From RYN-230 sp963834515 (lineage in GTDB: Bacteria; Actinomycetota; Actinomycetes; Streptosporangiales; Streptosporangiaceae): a stretch of 64,000 bases of DNA. The stretch is from positions 124,001 to 188,000 of the forward strand of contig CAWICB010000007.1 of assembly GCA_963834515.1 (NCBI GenBank). The letters are read 5' to 3'. Below, piece by piece: positions 42,973 through 51,035 of the stretch. Below the pieces are notes generated by a model that saw only the letters and a program-made list of their open reading frames with translations, ran no database searches and was not told the DNA's origin. The stretch's first letter is position 1, and every line of letters starts with the position of its first letter. A program made the translations under genes and the position numbers.

Positions 42973-44373
42973 TCAGGCGTGCACGTGCAGGGGCTTGCCG
43001 GCGAGCGCGAGGTGCGCTTCGCCGATGGCTTCCGACTGGGTCGGATGCGGGTGGATGAGCTGCGCCACGTCGTATGGCAGCGCTTCCCAGTTGTAGATGA
43101 GCTGTCCTTCGGCGATCAGCTCGCCGACGCGCGCGCCGACCAGGTGCACGCCGAGGACCGGGCCGGGCTGGCCGTCGGGGCCGCCCGCGGCGGTGGCGAT
43201 GACCTTGGCCGCGCCCTGGGTCTGCAGGATGACGCTCTTGCCGTTGCCGCCGAGGTTGTAGGTGAACTCGGTGGTCTCGATGCCGCGCTGGGCGGCCATG
43301 GCCGAGGTGATGCCCACCGAGGCGACCTCCGGGTCGCTGTAGGTGATCCGCGGCACGCCGTCGTAGTCGATTGGGGTGACGCTCAGGCCGCCGATCCGCT
43401 CCGCGACCAGGATGCCCTCGGCGAACCCGACGTGGGCCAGCTGCGGGCCGGGGATCAGGTCACCGACCGCGGAGATGGTCGGCACGTTGGTCCGGCAGTA
43501 CTCATCCACGTTCACGTAGCCGCGCTCGATCGCGATGCCCGCCTCCTCGTAGCCGAGCCCGGCCGAGACCGGCCCGCGGCCGACCGCGACCAGCAGCAGG
43601 TCCGCGTCGATCGACTTGCCGCCCTGCAGGGTGACGGTGACCCCGCTGGCCGACTCCTTGACCCCTTCGAAGCGGGTGCCCAGCTCGTACTTGATGCCGC
43701 GCCGCCGGAACGCCCGCTCCAGCAGCTTGGAGTTTGACTCCTCCTCGGGGGGCAGCAGGTGCGGCAGCATCTCGACGATCGTGACGTCGGCGCCGAACGA
43801 CCGCCAGACGCTGGCGAACTCGACCCCGATGACGCCGCCGCCCAGGATGACCACCGAGCGCGGCACGTGGTCCAGCCGCAGCGCGTGATCGCTGGTGATC
43901 ACCCGCTCGCCGTCGATGTCCAGCCCGGGCAGGCTCTTCGGCTCCGAGCCGGTGGACAGCACCACGTGGCTGCCCTCATACACGGTGTCGCCCACCCGGA
44001 CCTGGGTCGGCGAGACCAGCCGGCCGTCGCCGTACACGATGTCCACCTTGCGGCTGGCCAGCGTGCTCTGCAGGCCCTTCCAGAGCCGGTCGACCACCTT
44101 GTCCTTGTACGCGTTGACGCCGGGCATGTCGATGCCCTCGAACGTGGCCCGGACGCCGAACGCCTCACCGTCCCGCGCGTGGTCCGCGATCTCCGCGGCG
44201 TGCAGCAGCGCCTTGGTCGGGATGCAGCCACGGTGCAGGCACGTGCCGCCAACCTTGTCCTTCTCGATGAGGGCGACACGCTTCCCCATCTCCGCGGCGC
44301 GCAGCGCGCAGGCGTAGCCTCCGCTGCCGCCACCGAGGATGACGATGTCGTAGGAACCGTTGCTCTCCGCCAC
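42973..44373 (-). CDS. lpdA: Dihydrolipoyl dehydrogenase (E3)
   Basis: 466 aa flavoprotein that reoxidises dihydrolipoyl E2 with NAD+. The FAD motif is DIVILGGGSGGYACAL, the redox disulfide is C45/C50 in GGTCLHRGCIPTKA, a second dinucleotide motif is VVILGGGVIGVEFA, and the catalytic pair is His443/Glu448 in HPHPTQSEA. Family length 460-475 aa. GTG 44373 has AAGGAG upstream. It is between pepA and sucB on the same strand, with a gap of 68 bp to sucB, consistent with an operon. Confidence 0.96.
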   Translation of the reverse strand: MAESNGSYDIVILGGGSGGYACALRAAEMGKRVALIEKDKVGGTCLHRGCIPTKALLHAAEIADHARDGEAFGVRATFEGIDMPGVNAYKDKVVDRLWKGLQSTLASRKVDIVYGDGRLVSPTQVRVGDTVYEGSHVVLSTGSEPKSLPGLDIDGERVITSDHALRLDHVPRSVVILGGGVIGVEFASVWRSFGADVTIVEMLPHLLPPEEESNSKLLERAFRRRGIKYELGTRFEGVKESASGVTVTLQGGKSIDADLLLVAVGRGPVSAGLGYEEAGIAIERGYVNVDEYCRTNVPTISAVGDLIPGPQLAHVGFAEGILVAERIGGLSVTPIDYDGVPRITYSDPEVASVGITSAMAAQRGIETTEFTYNLGGNGKSVILQTQGAAKVIATAAGGPDGQPGPVLGVHLVGARVGELIAEGQLIYNWEALPYDVAQLIHPHPTQSEAIGEAHLALAGKPLHVHA

Positions 44374-44430
44374 AGATGCGCTCCTTGCTCCGATCAGTGT
44401 TGTCCCCGACCGCCTAACACCCGGCCCCGG

Positions 44431-45987
44431 CTAGAGCCTTCCCTCGGCCACGTCCAGGGCGATCTGCACTAGCGTCCTGGTCGCCGCGCCGGTACCGCCC
44501 TTGGGGGTATACCCGTGCGGCGCGCCCTCATTGAACGCGGGGCCGGCGATGTCCAGGTGCGCCCAGCGCACCCCGTCCGGCACGAACTCGCGCAGGAACA
44601 GCCCGGCGATCAGCATCCCGCCGAACCGGTCCGGGGCCACGTTGGCCAGGTCCGCGACCGTGGAATCCAGGCCCTTGCGCAGCTCGCCCGGCAGCGGCAT
44701 CGGCCACATGGCCTCGCCCGCCCGGCCCGCGGCGGCGACCACCGCGTCGCGCAGCTCGTCGTCGTTGGACATCACCGCGGCGATCCGCGGGCCCAGCGCC
44801 ACCAGCTGCGCGCCGGTCAGCGTGGCCACGTCCACCAGCACGTCGGGAGCATCGGCCGCCGACCGGGCCAGCGCGTCGGCCAGCACCAGGCGGCCCTCGG
44901 CGTCGGTGTTCAGCACCTCGACTGTCTTGCCGCCGTAGATGGTCAGCACGTCCGAGGGCCGCTGCGCCGATCCGCTCGGCATGTTCTCGGCCAGCGGCAG
45001 ATAGCCGATGACCCGGACGTCAGGCTGCAGCGCGGCGATGGCCTGCATGGCGCCGATGATCGCGGCCGCGCCGCCCATGTCGGACTTCATGGTCTCCATC
45101 GACTTGGGCGGCTTCAGCGACAGCCCGCCGGAGTCGAACGTGATGCCCTTGCCCACGAAGACCACCGTCTTGGGTGCCCCGGCCGCGCCGGCCCGCTGCG
45201 GTGGGGTGTACTCCAGCCGGGCCAGCCGGGGCGGGTGCACCGAGCCCTGGCCGACGCCGACCAGGCCACCGTAGCCGTTCTCGCTCAGCGCCTTCTCGTC
45301 CAGCACCTCGGCGCCCAGGCCGGCCGCGGCCGCGACCCGCTCCGCCTCCGCGGCCAGGGCCGCGGGCACCAGATCGGACGGTGCCGTGTTGACCAGGTCA
45401 CGGGCCAGCGATACCCCGTCGGCCAGCGCCTGGGCGCGCTGGCCGGTCCCGGTCACGCTGGGCCCGGCCAGCACGGTGAGCGCGGCCGGGGGGGCGGCAG
45501 CGGGGCGGTACCGGGTGAACGAGTAGCCGCCGAGCAGCCCGCCGAGCGCGGCCGCCTCGGCCTCGGCCGCGTCCCGGGCGGGCAGCGCGAGCGCGATCCG
45601 CGGCCCCGGGCCCGCGGCCCGGTCCCCGTTGCCGGGACGGCTGGCCCACGCGGTCGCGGTCAGCGCCCGGACGGCCGCCCCGGCCGCGCGGCGCAGCGTC
45701 TCCGGGTCCAGCGCGGCTGCGTCGGCCGGGCCCGGGCCGAGCCCGACCGCGGCGATCAGCGGCGCGGCGAGCGCGCCCGCCGACGGCAGCCGGGTGATGT
45801 CCTCGGCCTGCCCGGTGGCGCCCAGCACGGCCAGCGTGGCGGTGAGCGTGCCGCCCAGCGCCTCATCGATGTCCGCCGCTCCCGGGGCCAGCGCCGGGCC
45901 GTCCGGAGTCTTGATCACTCCGACGACGATCGCATCCGCGTCGACGGAGCGTGGTGCAGCAGAGGAAATGTTGAGCGTCGTGGTCAC
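44431..45987 (-). CDS. pepA: Leucyl aminopeptidase (M17)
   Basis: 518 aa cytoplasmic dinuclear-metal aminopeptidase that trims N-terminal residues. The catalytic C-terminal domain has VFVGKGITFDSGGLSLKP with metal-binding Lys and Asp, MKSDMGGAAAIIGAM, and the M17 signature NTDAEGRLVLADAL. The N-terminal domain is variable and Ala-rich. Family length about 500 aa. GTG 45987 has TAGCAT 7 nt upstream and no Shine-Dalgarno, so a leaderless mRNA is likely. It is the first gene of the run leading to lpdA and sucB. Confidence 0.94.
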   Translation of the reverse strand: MTTTLNISSAAPRSVDADAIVVGVIKTPDGPALAPGAADIDEALGGTLTATLAVLGATGQAEDITRLPSAGALAAPLIAAVGLGPGPADAAALDPETLRRAAGAAVRALTATAWASRPGNGDRAAGPGPRIALALPARDAAEAEAAALGGLLGGYSFTRYRPAAAPPAALTVLAGPSVTGTGQRAQALADGVSLARDLVNTAPSDLVPAALAAEAERVAAAAGLGAEVLDEKALSENGYGGLVGVGQGSVHPPRLARLEYTPPQRAGAAGAPKTVVFVGKGITFDSGGLSLKPPKSMETMKSDMGGAAAIIGAMQAIAALQPDVRVIGYLPLAENMPSGSAQRPSDVLTIYGGKTVEVLNTDAEGRLVLADALARSAADAPDVLVDVATLTGAQLVALGPRIAAVMSNDDELRDAVVAAAGRAGEAMWPMPLPGELRKGLDSTVADLANVAPDRFGGMLIAGLFLREFVPDGVRWAHLDIAGPAFNEGAPHGYTPKGGTGAATRTLVQIALDVAEGRL

Positions 45988-46052
45988 GGCTCTGATGCTA
46001 GTCCCTGCCGGGACAGCGTGATCGCAGTCACGGAGGGTGCCCGGCCGCGATA

Positions 46053-46088
46053 GCGCCCCGGCTGCCCCACGTGGGGCAGCCGGGGCGC
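46053..46088. terminator. Perfect 36-bp palindrome between pepA and the phosphoesterase gene
   Basis: 18-bp arms (46053-46070 and 46071-46088) are exactly complementary with no spacer; the centre is CCCCACGTGGGG. It lies just after the stop of the minus-strand phosphoesterase and about 65 bp before pepA. A GC-rich hairpin without a U tract is the usual terminator form in such genomes. Confidence 0.75.
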
Positions 46089-46093
46089 GGGTG

Positions 46094-48007
46094 TCACCGG
46101 TCCTGGTGGCTGATCGCCGGTAGCCGGGCGCTGGCGGCGGCCGGTTCGGAGTTCTGCGGCAGCCTGAGCGTGCCGAAGTCCGGGTGGTTCCACTGGAACA
46201 TCGTCATCAGGTTGCCGATGGCGGGCCGGTCCTCGGGCACGTAGACGTACGGCGTGGCGTTCGGCAGGTTGTCCTCGCTGTAGCTGGTCAGCGGCGGCAG
46301 CTTCCAGTTGGCCTCGATGAACTTCAGCAGCGAGACGTGATCGGTGTAGGTGTGATCGACGAAGCCGGGCTTGGCGTACGGCGAGATCGCGATCAGCGGG
46401 ACCCGCGGCCCGTCACCGAAGAAGCTGACCGGCTGGATGTAACCAGAGTCGTAGTATCCGCCGCTCTCGTCCTCGGTGACGAAGATCGCGGTGGACCCCC
46501 ACTCCCTCGGGTTGTCCTGCACCGCGGCGACCGCCCGGGCCACGAAGTTCTCGGACGCAGCCAGCGTCGAGTAGCCGGGGTGGCCGTCGTCGTCGCCAGG
46601 CTTGAGGAACGAGACCGACGGCAGCCGGCCCTTGACGGCGTCGGAGATGAACTGGTCGTAGTTGTACTCGGTGTACCTGCGGAGCCGCGGGTTAGTCATG
46701 ATGTATGAGGAGTACTCCATCGGGTCGCAGATGTTGCAGTATTCCGGGAGCGCACCGCCCGGGGCGCTGGCGTCATAGCCCTCGCCGAAGTATCCCCAGC
46801 TGATGTGGTGCTCGGACAGCGACTGGCCGATCGTCACGAAGTCGCTCTTCTGGGCGGGCACGTTGTAACCCGGCGGGTACGGCTTGCCGTTGGGCTGGTA
46901 GTAGGGGTTGTAGTTGTTGAGCAGGTAGTACCGGCCCGGCTGGCAGTTGCTGAGCGTCTTGTACGGCAGCTTGGCCAGGTACGCGTCGATCGCGCTGACG
47001 CCGGGCGCGCCCGGGTCCGCGCACTCGGAGTAGCTGCCGCCCTGATAGGTCGGCTGTCCCTTGGAGTTGAAGGCGCCGTAGCCGTCCTGGGTGTAGTTGT
47101 TGTTCGTGCCCGGCTTGGGGTTGGGATTCTCGATCTCGCCGGACGGCGGCTTGACCGCCTGGCCGCTGGCGTTCTGGTAGGACGCGGCGTAGCCGGTGCC
47201 GAGCATGACGTGGTTGGCGCCGGTGCCGCCCTGCACTGCCTGGTGATAGTTGTCGCTGATCGCGTAGTGCAGCGCCAGGTTATGGAAGATCGGGGCGTCG
47301 CCCTCGGCCATGTTGTAGAAGCCCATCTGCACGCTGCCCTGGTAGATCGGCTGGGGCGGGATCGCGCCGTTGTCGTCGCCGGCCGTGTTGGGCACCCAGG
47401 TGGCGAGGCGGTCGTGGAAGGCGGCGCTCTGCTGCCACATCTGGTAGAAGCGGTGCAGTGGGTCGCCGACGTACGCGCCGAAGAATTCGCACTGGCCGTA
47501 CTTGGAGTACTCGGAGTGGCTGTCCCAGTACGGCACGTACTTGGTGATCTGGTACGGGCCGTTCGGCAGGTCGGCCGGGAACCGCGTGTCCGCGTGGTCT
47601 TCCGGCAGGCCGTCACACGCCTTGTCCACGTACGTGGTGTCCGGTATCGGCAGCGTCTTGTACCCGCCGGTGATCTTCGGGGTCAGCGTGTAACTCTTGC
47701 GATTGACGGCGGTGAGCTGCGAGGCCTGGGCGTAGTTCGGGCCCGGGCTCCCGTTCTTGTTGATGATGCCCTCGGACAGCAGATTCCAGATGTGCTGGTG
47801 GTGCGGCGGCTGGTAGGTGGCGAACACGTTGTCGAAGCTGTGGTTCTCCAGGATGATGATCACCACGTGCTTGATCGGTGTGGCCGTCGGCGGGGCCACT
47901 GCGGCCTGAGCCGTTCCCGCCGCGCTGGCCGCGAACGCGGTCACCGCGGACAGGGCCAGCCCGGCCGCGCCGAGCACGCAGGCCGGCCTGGTCAGTGTGA
48001 GCCTCAT
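46094..48007 (-). CDS. Secreted phosphoesterase (phospholipase C / acid phosphatase family)
   Basis: 637 aa. A signal peptide with a hydrophobic core (ACVLGAAGLALSAVTAFAAS) and an AQA-AV cleavage site indicates export. The phosphoesterase family (PF04185 type) is shown by HVVIIILENHSFDNVF near the N-terminus, with the nucleophile region, and SVSFLKPGDDDGHPGYSTLAASE, IFVTEDESGGYYD and SPYAKPGFVDHTYTDHVSLLKFIE. Members hydrolyse phosphate esters of lipids or other substrates. ATG 48007 has GAGGAGG upstream; the longer 650-residue frame is not used. Tyr and Asn are richer than in its neighbours, as often seen for exported enzymes. Confidence 0.88.
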   Translation of the reverse strand: MRLTLTRPACVLGAAGLALSAVTAFAASAAGTAQAAVAPPTATPIKHVVIIILENHSFDNVFATYQPPHHQHIWNLLSEGIINKNGSPGPNYAQASQLTAVNRKSYTLTPKITGGYKTLPIPDTTYVDKACDGLPEDHADTRFPADLPNGPYQITKYVPYWDSHSEYSKYGQCEFFGAYVGDPLHRFYQMWQQSAAFHDRLATWVPNTAGDDNGAIPPQPIYQGSVQMGFYNMAEGDAPIFHNLALHYAISDNYHQAVQGGTGANHVMLGTGYAASYQNASGQAVKPPSGEIENPNPKPGTNNNYTQDGYGAFNSKGQPTYQGGSYSECADPGAPGVSAIDAYLAKLPYKTLSNCQPGRYYLLNNYNPYYQPNGKPYPPGYNVPAQKSDFVTIGQSLSEHHISWGYFGEGYDASAPGGALPEYCNICDPMEYSSYIMTNPRLRRYTEYNYDQFISDAVKGRLPSVSFLKPGDDDGHPGYSTLAASENFVARAVAAVQDNPREWGSTAIFVTEDESGGYYDSGYIQPVSFFGDGPRVPLIAISPYAKPGFVDHTYTDHVSLLKFIEANWKLPPLTSYSEDNLPNATPYVYVPEDRPAIGNLMTMFQWNHPDFGTLRLPQNSEPAAASARLPAISHQDR

Positions 48008-48130
48008 CTGCTTGCCTCCTCGTCCCATGCGCACAAGCGCGGGCATGGTCCCGCGCTGGGATGGGCAGCAGCCTGACCCACCGGATGGGCCCCTAGATGG
48101 GGGTTAGGTGAACGGTGCCTGACCGCCAGC

Positions 48131-48535
48131 TCAACGCTTGCCGGGCGCAGTGACGGCTGGTGCCTGGCTGGCCGCTGCGCCGGGTGAGGCCGGCTCCGGG
48201 CCGTCGTCCCCGCCCGCCGCCGCGGCCTGGAACAGGTGGCAGCCGGCCGCGTCCAGCCGGAGGCCGACGGGGTCGCCGCGGCGGGCCCGGGTGTCCGCGA
48301 ACACGTTGGTCAGCCGGCCGTGCCCGGCGATGTCGATGGCGTGCTCGTAGCCGCGGCCGCCGAACGCCACGTCGGCCACCGTGCCGGCCAGCTGGTGCTC
48401 GCCGGTGTGGCTGGGGCACAGCCGGATTCCGGTGGGCCGGATCATCAGCAGGGGCGGCCGTCTGGCCCAGCGGCAGGCTCGCGCCACGGGCCTGGAACGG
48501 CCGGACGTGCGCGGGCCCGGCCACCTGCACCTGCC
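48131..48535 (-). pseudogene. Frameshifted TOBE-domain remnant of an ABC ATPase
   Basis: Minus-strand fragments in two frames look like one TOBE domain: QVAGPAHVRPFQARGASLP in one frame near 48530-48470, then LLMIRPTGIRLCPS, GTVADVAFGGRGYEHAIDI and GDPVGLRLDAAGCHLF in the other. This is the C-terminal domain of spermidine- or iron-type ABC ATPases. No ATPase core lies upstream: the DNA beyond 48535 is AT-rich and short. It is therefore a decayed 3' fragment. Confidence 0.65.
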
Positions 48536-48688
48536 TGCGGCTTAAGCGCTTGGCACGATCCCGAGCTAACAGTCGTCACTTTTGAGATCTGACGAATGTT
48601 AGGATGGCAGAGTTCCCAGTGGGTAGCGGAACGAGCGCGGACCGGACGGCGAGGAGGCGCGAGAGTGGCCAGTGGCCAGCGGGCTGGC
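48536..48688. other. AT-richer gap, no gene recognised
   Basis: Local AT enrichment at about 48562-48605 (TCACTTTTGAGATCTGACG region) is unusual for the window and may be an old junction beside the TOBE remnant. Nothing else is supportable. Confidence 0.35.
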
Positions 48689-49243
48689 TCAGTGCCCCTC
48701 CTCGTCCAGGGCGTACACCCGGGCCGCGTACTCGTCCAGCGCCTGCTGGCACGTTTCCAGGGCCTTCTCGGCCGCCGGCCGGCCGCTCGCGTCGAACGCG
48801 TCCCGGGCCCGGATCCGCGCGAACCAGTTGCGCAGCTTCTCGAGGTCGACCTCGTTCTCCTCGAGCTCGGCAAACGTGAAGTGGCTCGCCACGTGTTCCT
48901 TGCGCACCTGGCCCAGGAAGTCCTCGCAGCGGTCGAGGACCTCCTCGTACTCGTCGTTGCGGGCTGCCTCGAATGCCGCCCGCACCTCCGACTCACCGGC
49001 CAGCACCGCGCAGGACAGCAGCACGGCCGTGCCGTCCATGTCCAGGATCTGGCTGCGCAGCTTGCGCAGGGCGCGCTCGGCGCCCGGCCCGGCCGGCAGC
49101 GCGGCCGCGGAGTTCTGCAGGTAGATGGCGCCCAGGCTCTTCAGCCGCCGCCACACCGCAGAGCGCAGGCGGCTCGGCTCGGACGGAACTCGGTAGACGA
49201 GGAGCAGCCAGCCCTCGCCCGGCGTGCTGTCCCCGTCAGGCAT
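48689..49243 (-). CDS. ChrB N-terminal-domain protein (chromate-resistance type)
   Basis: 184 aa, soluble. WLLLVYRVPSEPSRLRSAVWRRLKSLGAIYLQNS is the typical start of ChrB_N proteins, followed by a helical region with DEYEEVLDRCEDFLGQV and an acidic coiled-coil-like stretch (ELEENEVDLEKLRNWF). Only the N-terminal domain is present; full ChrB proteins add a second domain. ChrB is associated with chromate sensing. ATG 49243 has CACAAT 6 nt upstream. It is divergent from the membrane-protein pair at 49339-50327, suggesting a functional link. Confidence 0.75.
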   Translation of the reverse strand: MPDGDSTPGEGWLLLVYRVPSEPSRLRSAVWRRLKSLGAIYLQNSAAALPAGPGAERALRKLRSQILDMDGTAVLLSCAVLAGESEVRAAFEAARNDEYEEVLDRCEDFLGQVRKEHVASHFTFAELEENEVDLEKLRNWFARIRARDAFDASGRPAAEKALETCQQALDEYAARVYALDEEGH

Positions 49244-49338
49244 GCCGCCATTGTGGCAGAGATCAGCCGGTATCCCGGCCGGCTGGGGCCGGGCCGGGTA
49301 CGCAGAACCGGGTCGTGGATGACACCGCTGGAGGTCAC

Positions 49339-50121
49339 GTGAATGCCCTCGCCCTCGTCCTGACCGTCTTCGTGGCCTGTACCGTGGAGGCGGTCGAGGC
49401 GCTGACCATCGTGATGGCGGCCGGCCTGACCAGGGAGTGGCGGTCCACGTTCCAGGGCATGGCCGCCGCGCTGGTCGTGCTGGCCGTGGTGGTCGCCGCC
49501 GTCGGGCCGGCCCTCACCCTGTTCCCGCTGGGCGTGCTCCGGCTGGTGGTCGGCGCGCTGCTGGCCGTGTTCGGCCTGCAATGGCTGCGCAAGGCCATCC
49601 TGCGCGCCTCGGGCTACAAGGACCTGCACGACGAGGCCGGCATCTACCAGCGCCAGGTCGCGGCGGCTCAGGCCGCGGCGGCCGGCGGCCGGTACGGCGT
49701 CCGGGACTGGTACGCGTTCACCCTGTCCTTCAAGGGCGTGCTGCTGGAGGGCCTGGAGGTGGTGTTCATCGCCATCACGTTCGGCGACAACCAGGGCAAC
49801 CTCGGGCTGGCCGCACTCGGTGCGGTCGCCGCCGTGCTCGTGGTCGCCGCGGTGGGCGTGGCCGCCCGGGCGCCGCTGGCCCGGGTGCCGGAGAACACGA
49901 TGAAGTTCGCGGTCGGCGTCATGCTGACCTCGTTCGGCACGTTCTGGGGCGCCGAGGGCGCCGGGGTGAGCTGGCCCGGCCATGACGCGGCGCTGCTCGC
50001 CGTGATCCCGCTGATCGCGCTGGCCTGCCTTGGCTACACCCTGCTGCTGCGCCGGGCCCGGGCCGCCGCCACCCCGGTGCCCGCCGCCGTCCCCGTAACC
50101 TCCGAGGAGGCCACCCGATGA
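49339..50121 (+). CDS. COG4280-like membrane protein with two ExxE motifs
   Basis: 260 aa with six to seven hydrophobic helices. The two halves carry matching motifs in helices 1 and 4: CTVEAVEALTIV (E17, E20) and LLEGLEVVFIAI (E137, E140). The spacing and context resemble the REGLE motif of FTR1 iron permeases and other small cation transporters, so metal transport is a reasonable inference. GTG 49339 has GGAGG 5 nt upstream. The stop overlaps the start of the next gene (ATGA). Divergent from ChrB_N. Confidence 0.7.
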   Translation: MNALALVLTVFVACTVEAVEALTIVMAAGLTREWRSTFQGMAAALVVLAVVVAAVGPALTLFPLGVLRLVVGALLAVFGLQWLRKAILRASGYKDLHDEAGIYQRQVAAAQAAAAGGRYGVRDWYAFTLSFKGVLLEGLEVVFIAITFGDNQGNLGLAALGAVAAVLVVAAVGVAARAPLARVPENTMKFAVGVMLTSFGTFWGAEGAGVSWPGHDAALLAVIPLIALACLGYTLLLRRARAAATPVPAAVPVTSEEATR

Positions 50122-50327
50122 GCCGCTGGCTGCACTCGTTCGGCGCGTTCTGGTATGACTTCGTCATCGGCGACGACTGGCGCGGGGCGGCGGTCGTCGC
50201 CGCCGCACTGGCGCTGACGGCGCTGCTGGTGCACGTGGCCCACGTGAACGCGTGGTGGCTGATGCCGGTGTGCGTGCTCGCGGCGCTTGGCTGGTCGCTG
50301 CGCCGGGCCACGGCCAGCAAGACCTGA
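50118..50327 (+). CDS. Small two-helix membrane protein
   Basis: 69 aa. WLHSFGAFWYDFVIGDDWRGA precedes one hydrophobic helix (AAVVAAALALTALLVHVAHV) and a second (AWWLMPVCVLAALGW), ending in a basic tail. The ATGA overlap with the COG4280-like gene implies coupled translation and a joint membrane complex. No family is recognised. Confidence 0.75.
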   Translation: MSRWLHSFGAFWYDFVIGDDWRGAAVVAAALALTALLVHVAHVNAWWLMPVCVLAALGWSLRRATASKT

Positions 50328-50369
50328 GCTCCCCGCGGCCGCGCCGCCCCGGCCACCGGCCGCACCCGG

Positions 50370-51035
50370 TCAGCCTGAGCCGCGGGCGCGGACCAGGCCG
50401 GTCTCGTAGGCCAGCACCACGGCCTGCACCCGGTCGCGCAGCCCCAGCTTGGCCAGCACCCGGCCGACGTGCGTCTTCACCGTGGCCTCGGAGACGAACA
50501 GCCGCTCGGCGATCTCCGCGTTGGACAGCCCCTGGGCGACGTGCGCCAGCACCTCACGTTCCCGGCTGGTCAGCGCGTCCAGCCCGGCCGGGGCCAGCGA
50601 GTCCTTGGCCGGGAACAGCGGCGCGAACCGGTCGATGAGCCGGCGGGTGGTGGACGGCGCGACCACCGCGTCCCCCGAGTCCACCGCGCGGATGGCGAAC
50701 AGCAGTTCCTCCGGCGGCACGTCCTTGAGCAGGAACCCGCTGGCCCCGGCCTTGAGCGCGGCGTAGGCGTACTCGTCGAGATCGAACGTGGTGAGCATGA
50801 GCACCCGCGGCCGGTCTCCGGCCTGGCAGATCCGCCGGGTCGCCTCGATGCCGTCCAGCCGTGGCATCCGCACGTCCATCACCACCACGTCGGCGGGCCG
50901 TGCGGCGAGCAGCCGGATCGCGGCCAGGCCGTCCCCTGCCTCGCCCACCACCGACATGTCATGCTGCGCGTCCAGCACCATCCGGAACCCGGTCCGCACC
51001 AGCTCCTGGTCATCGACCAGCAGGATCTTGATCAC
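50370..51035 (-). CDS. NarL/FixJ-type response regulator
   Basis: 221 aa. The receiver domain has the acidic pair in LLVDDQELVRTG, phospho-acceptor Asp54 in VVMDVRMPRLDG, Thr in LMLTTFDLDEY and Lys in FLLKDVPPEE. The LuxR HTH is LTSREREVLAHVAQGLSNAEIAERLFVSEATVKTHV. The GTG start overlaps the histidine kinase stop by 4 bp (GTGA), so it is the cognate partner. Targets unknown. Confidence 0.93.
   Translation of the reverse strand: MIKILLVDDQELVRTGFRMVLDAQHDMSVVGEAGDGLAAIRLLAARPADVVVMDVRMPRLDGIEATRRICQAGDRPRVLMLTTFDLDEYAYAALKAGASGFLLKDVPPEELLFAIRAVDSGDAVVAPSTTRRLIDRFAPLFPAKDSLAPAGLDALTSREREVLAHVAQGLSNAEIAERLFVSEATVKTHVGRVLAKLGLRDRVQAVVLAYETGLVRARGSG

Noticed and set aside
48604..48879. 91-codon plus-strand frame opposite the ChrB_N gene
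   Set aside because: Arg/Pro/Ser-rich shadow of the minus-strand coding sequence; no family features.
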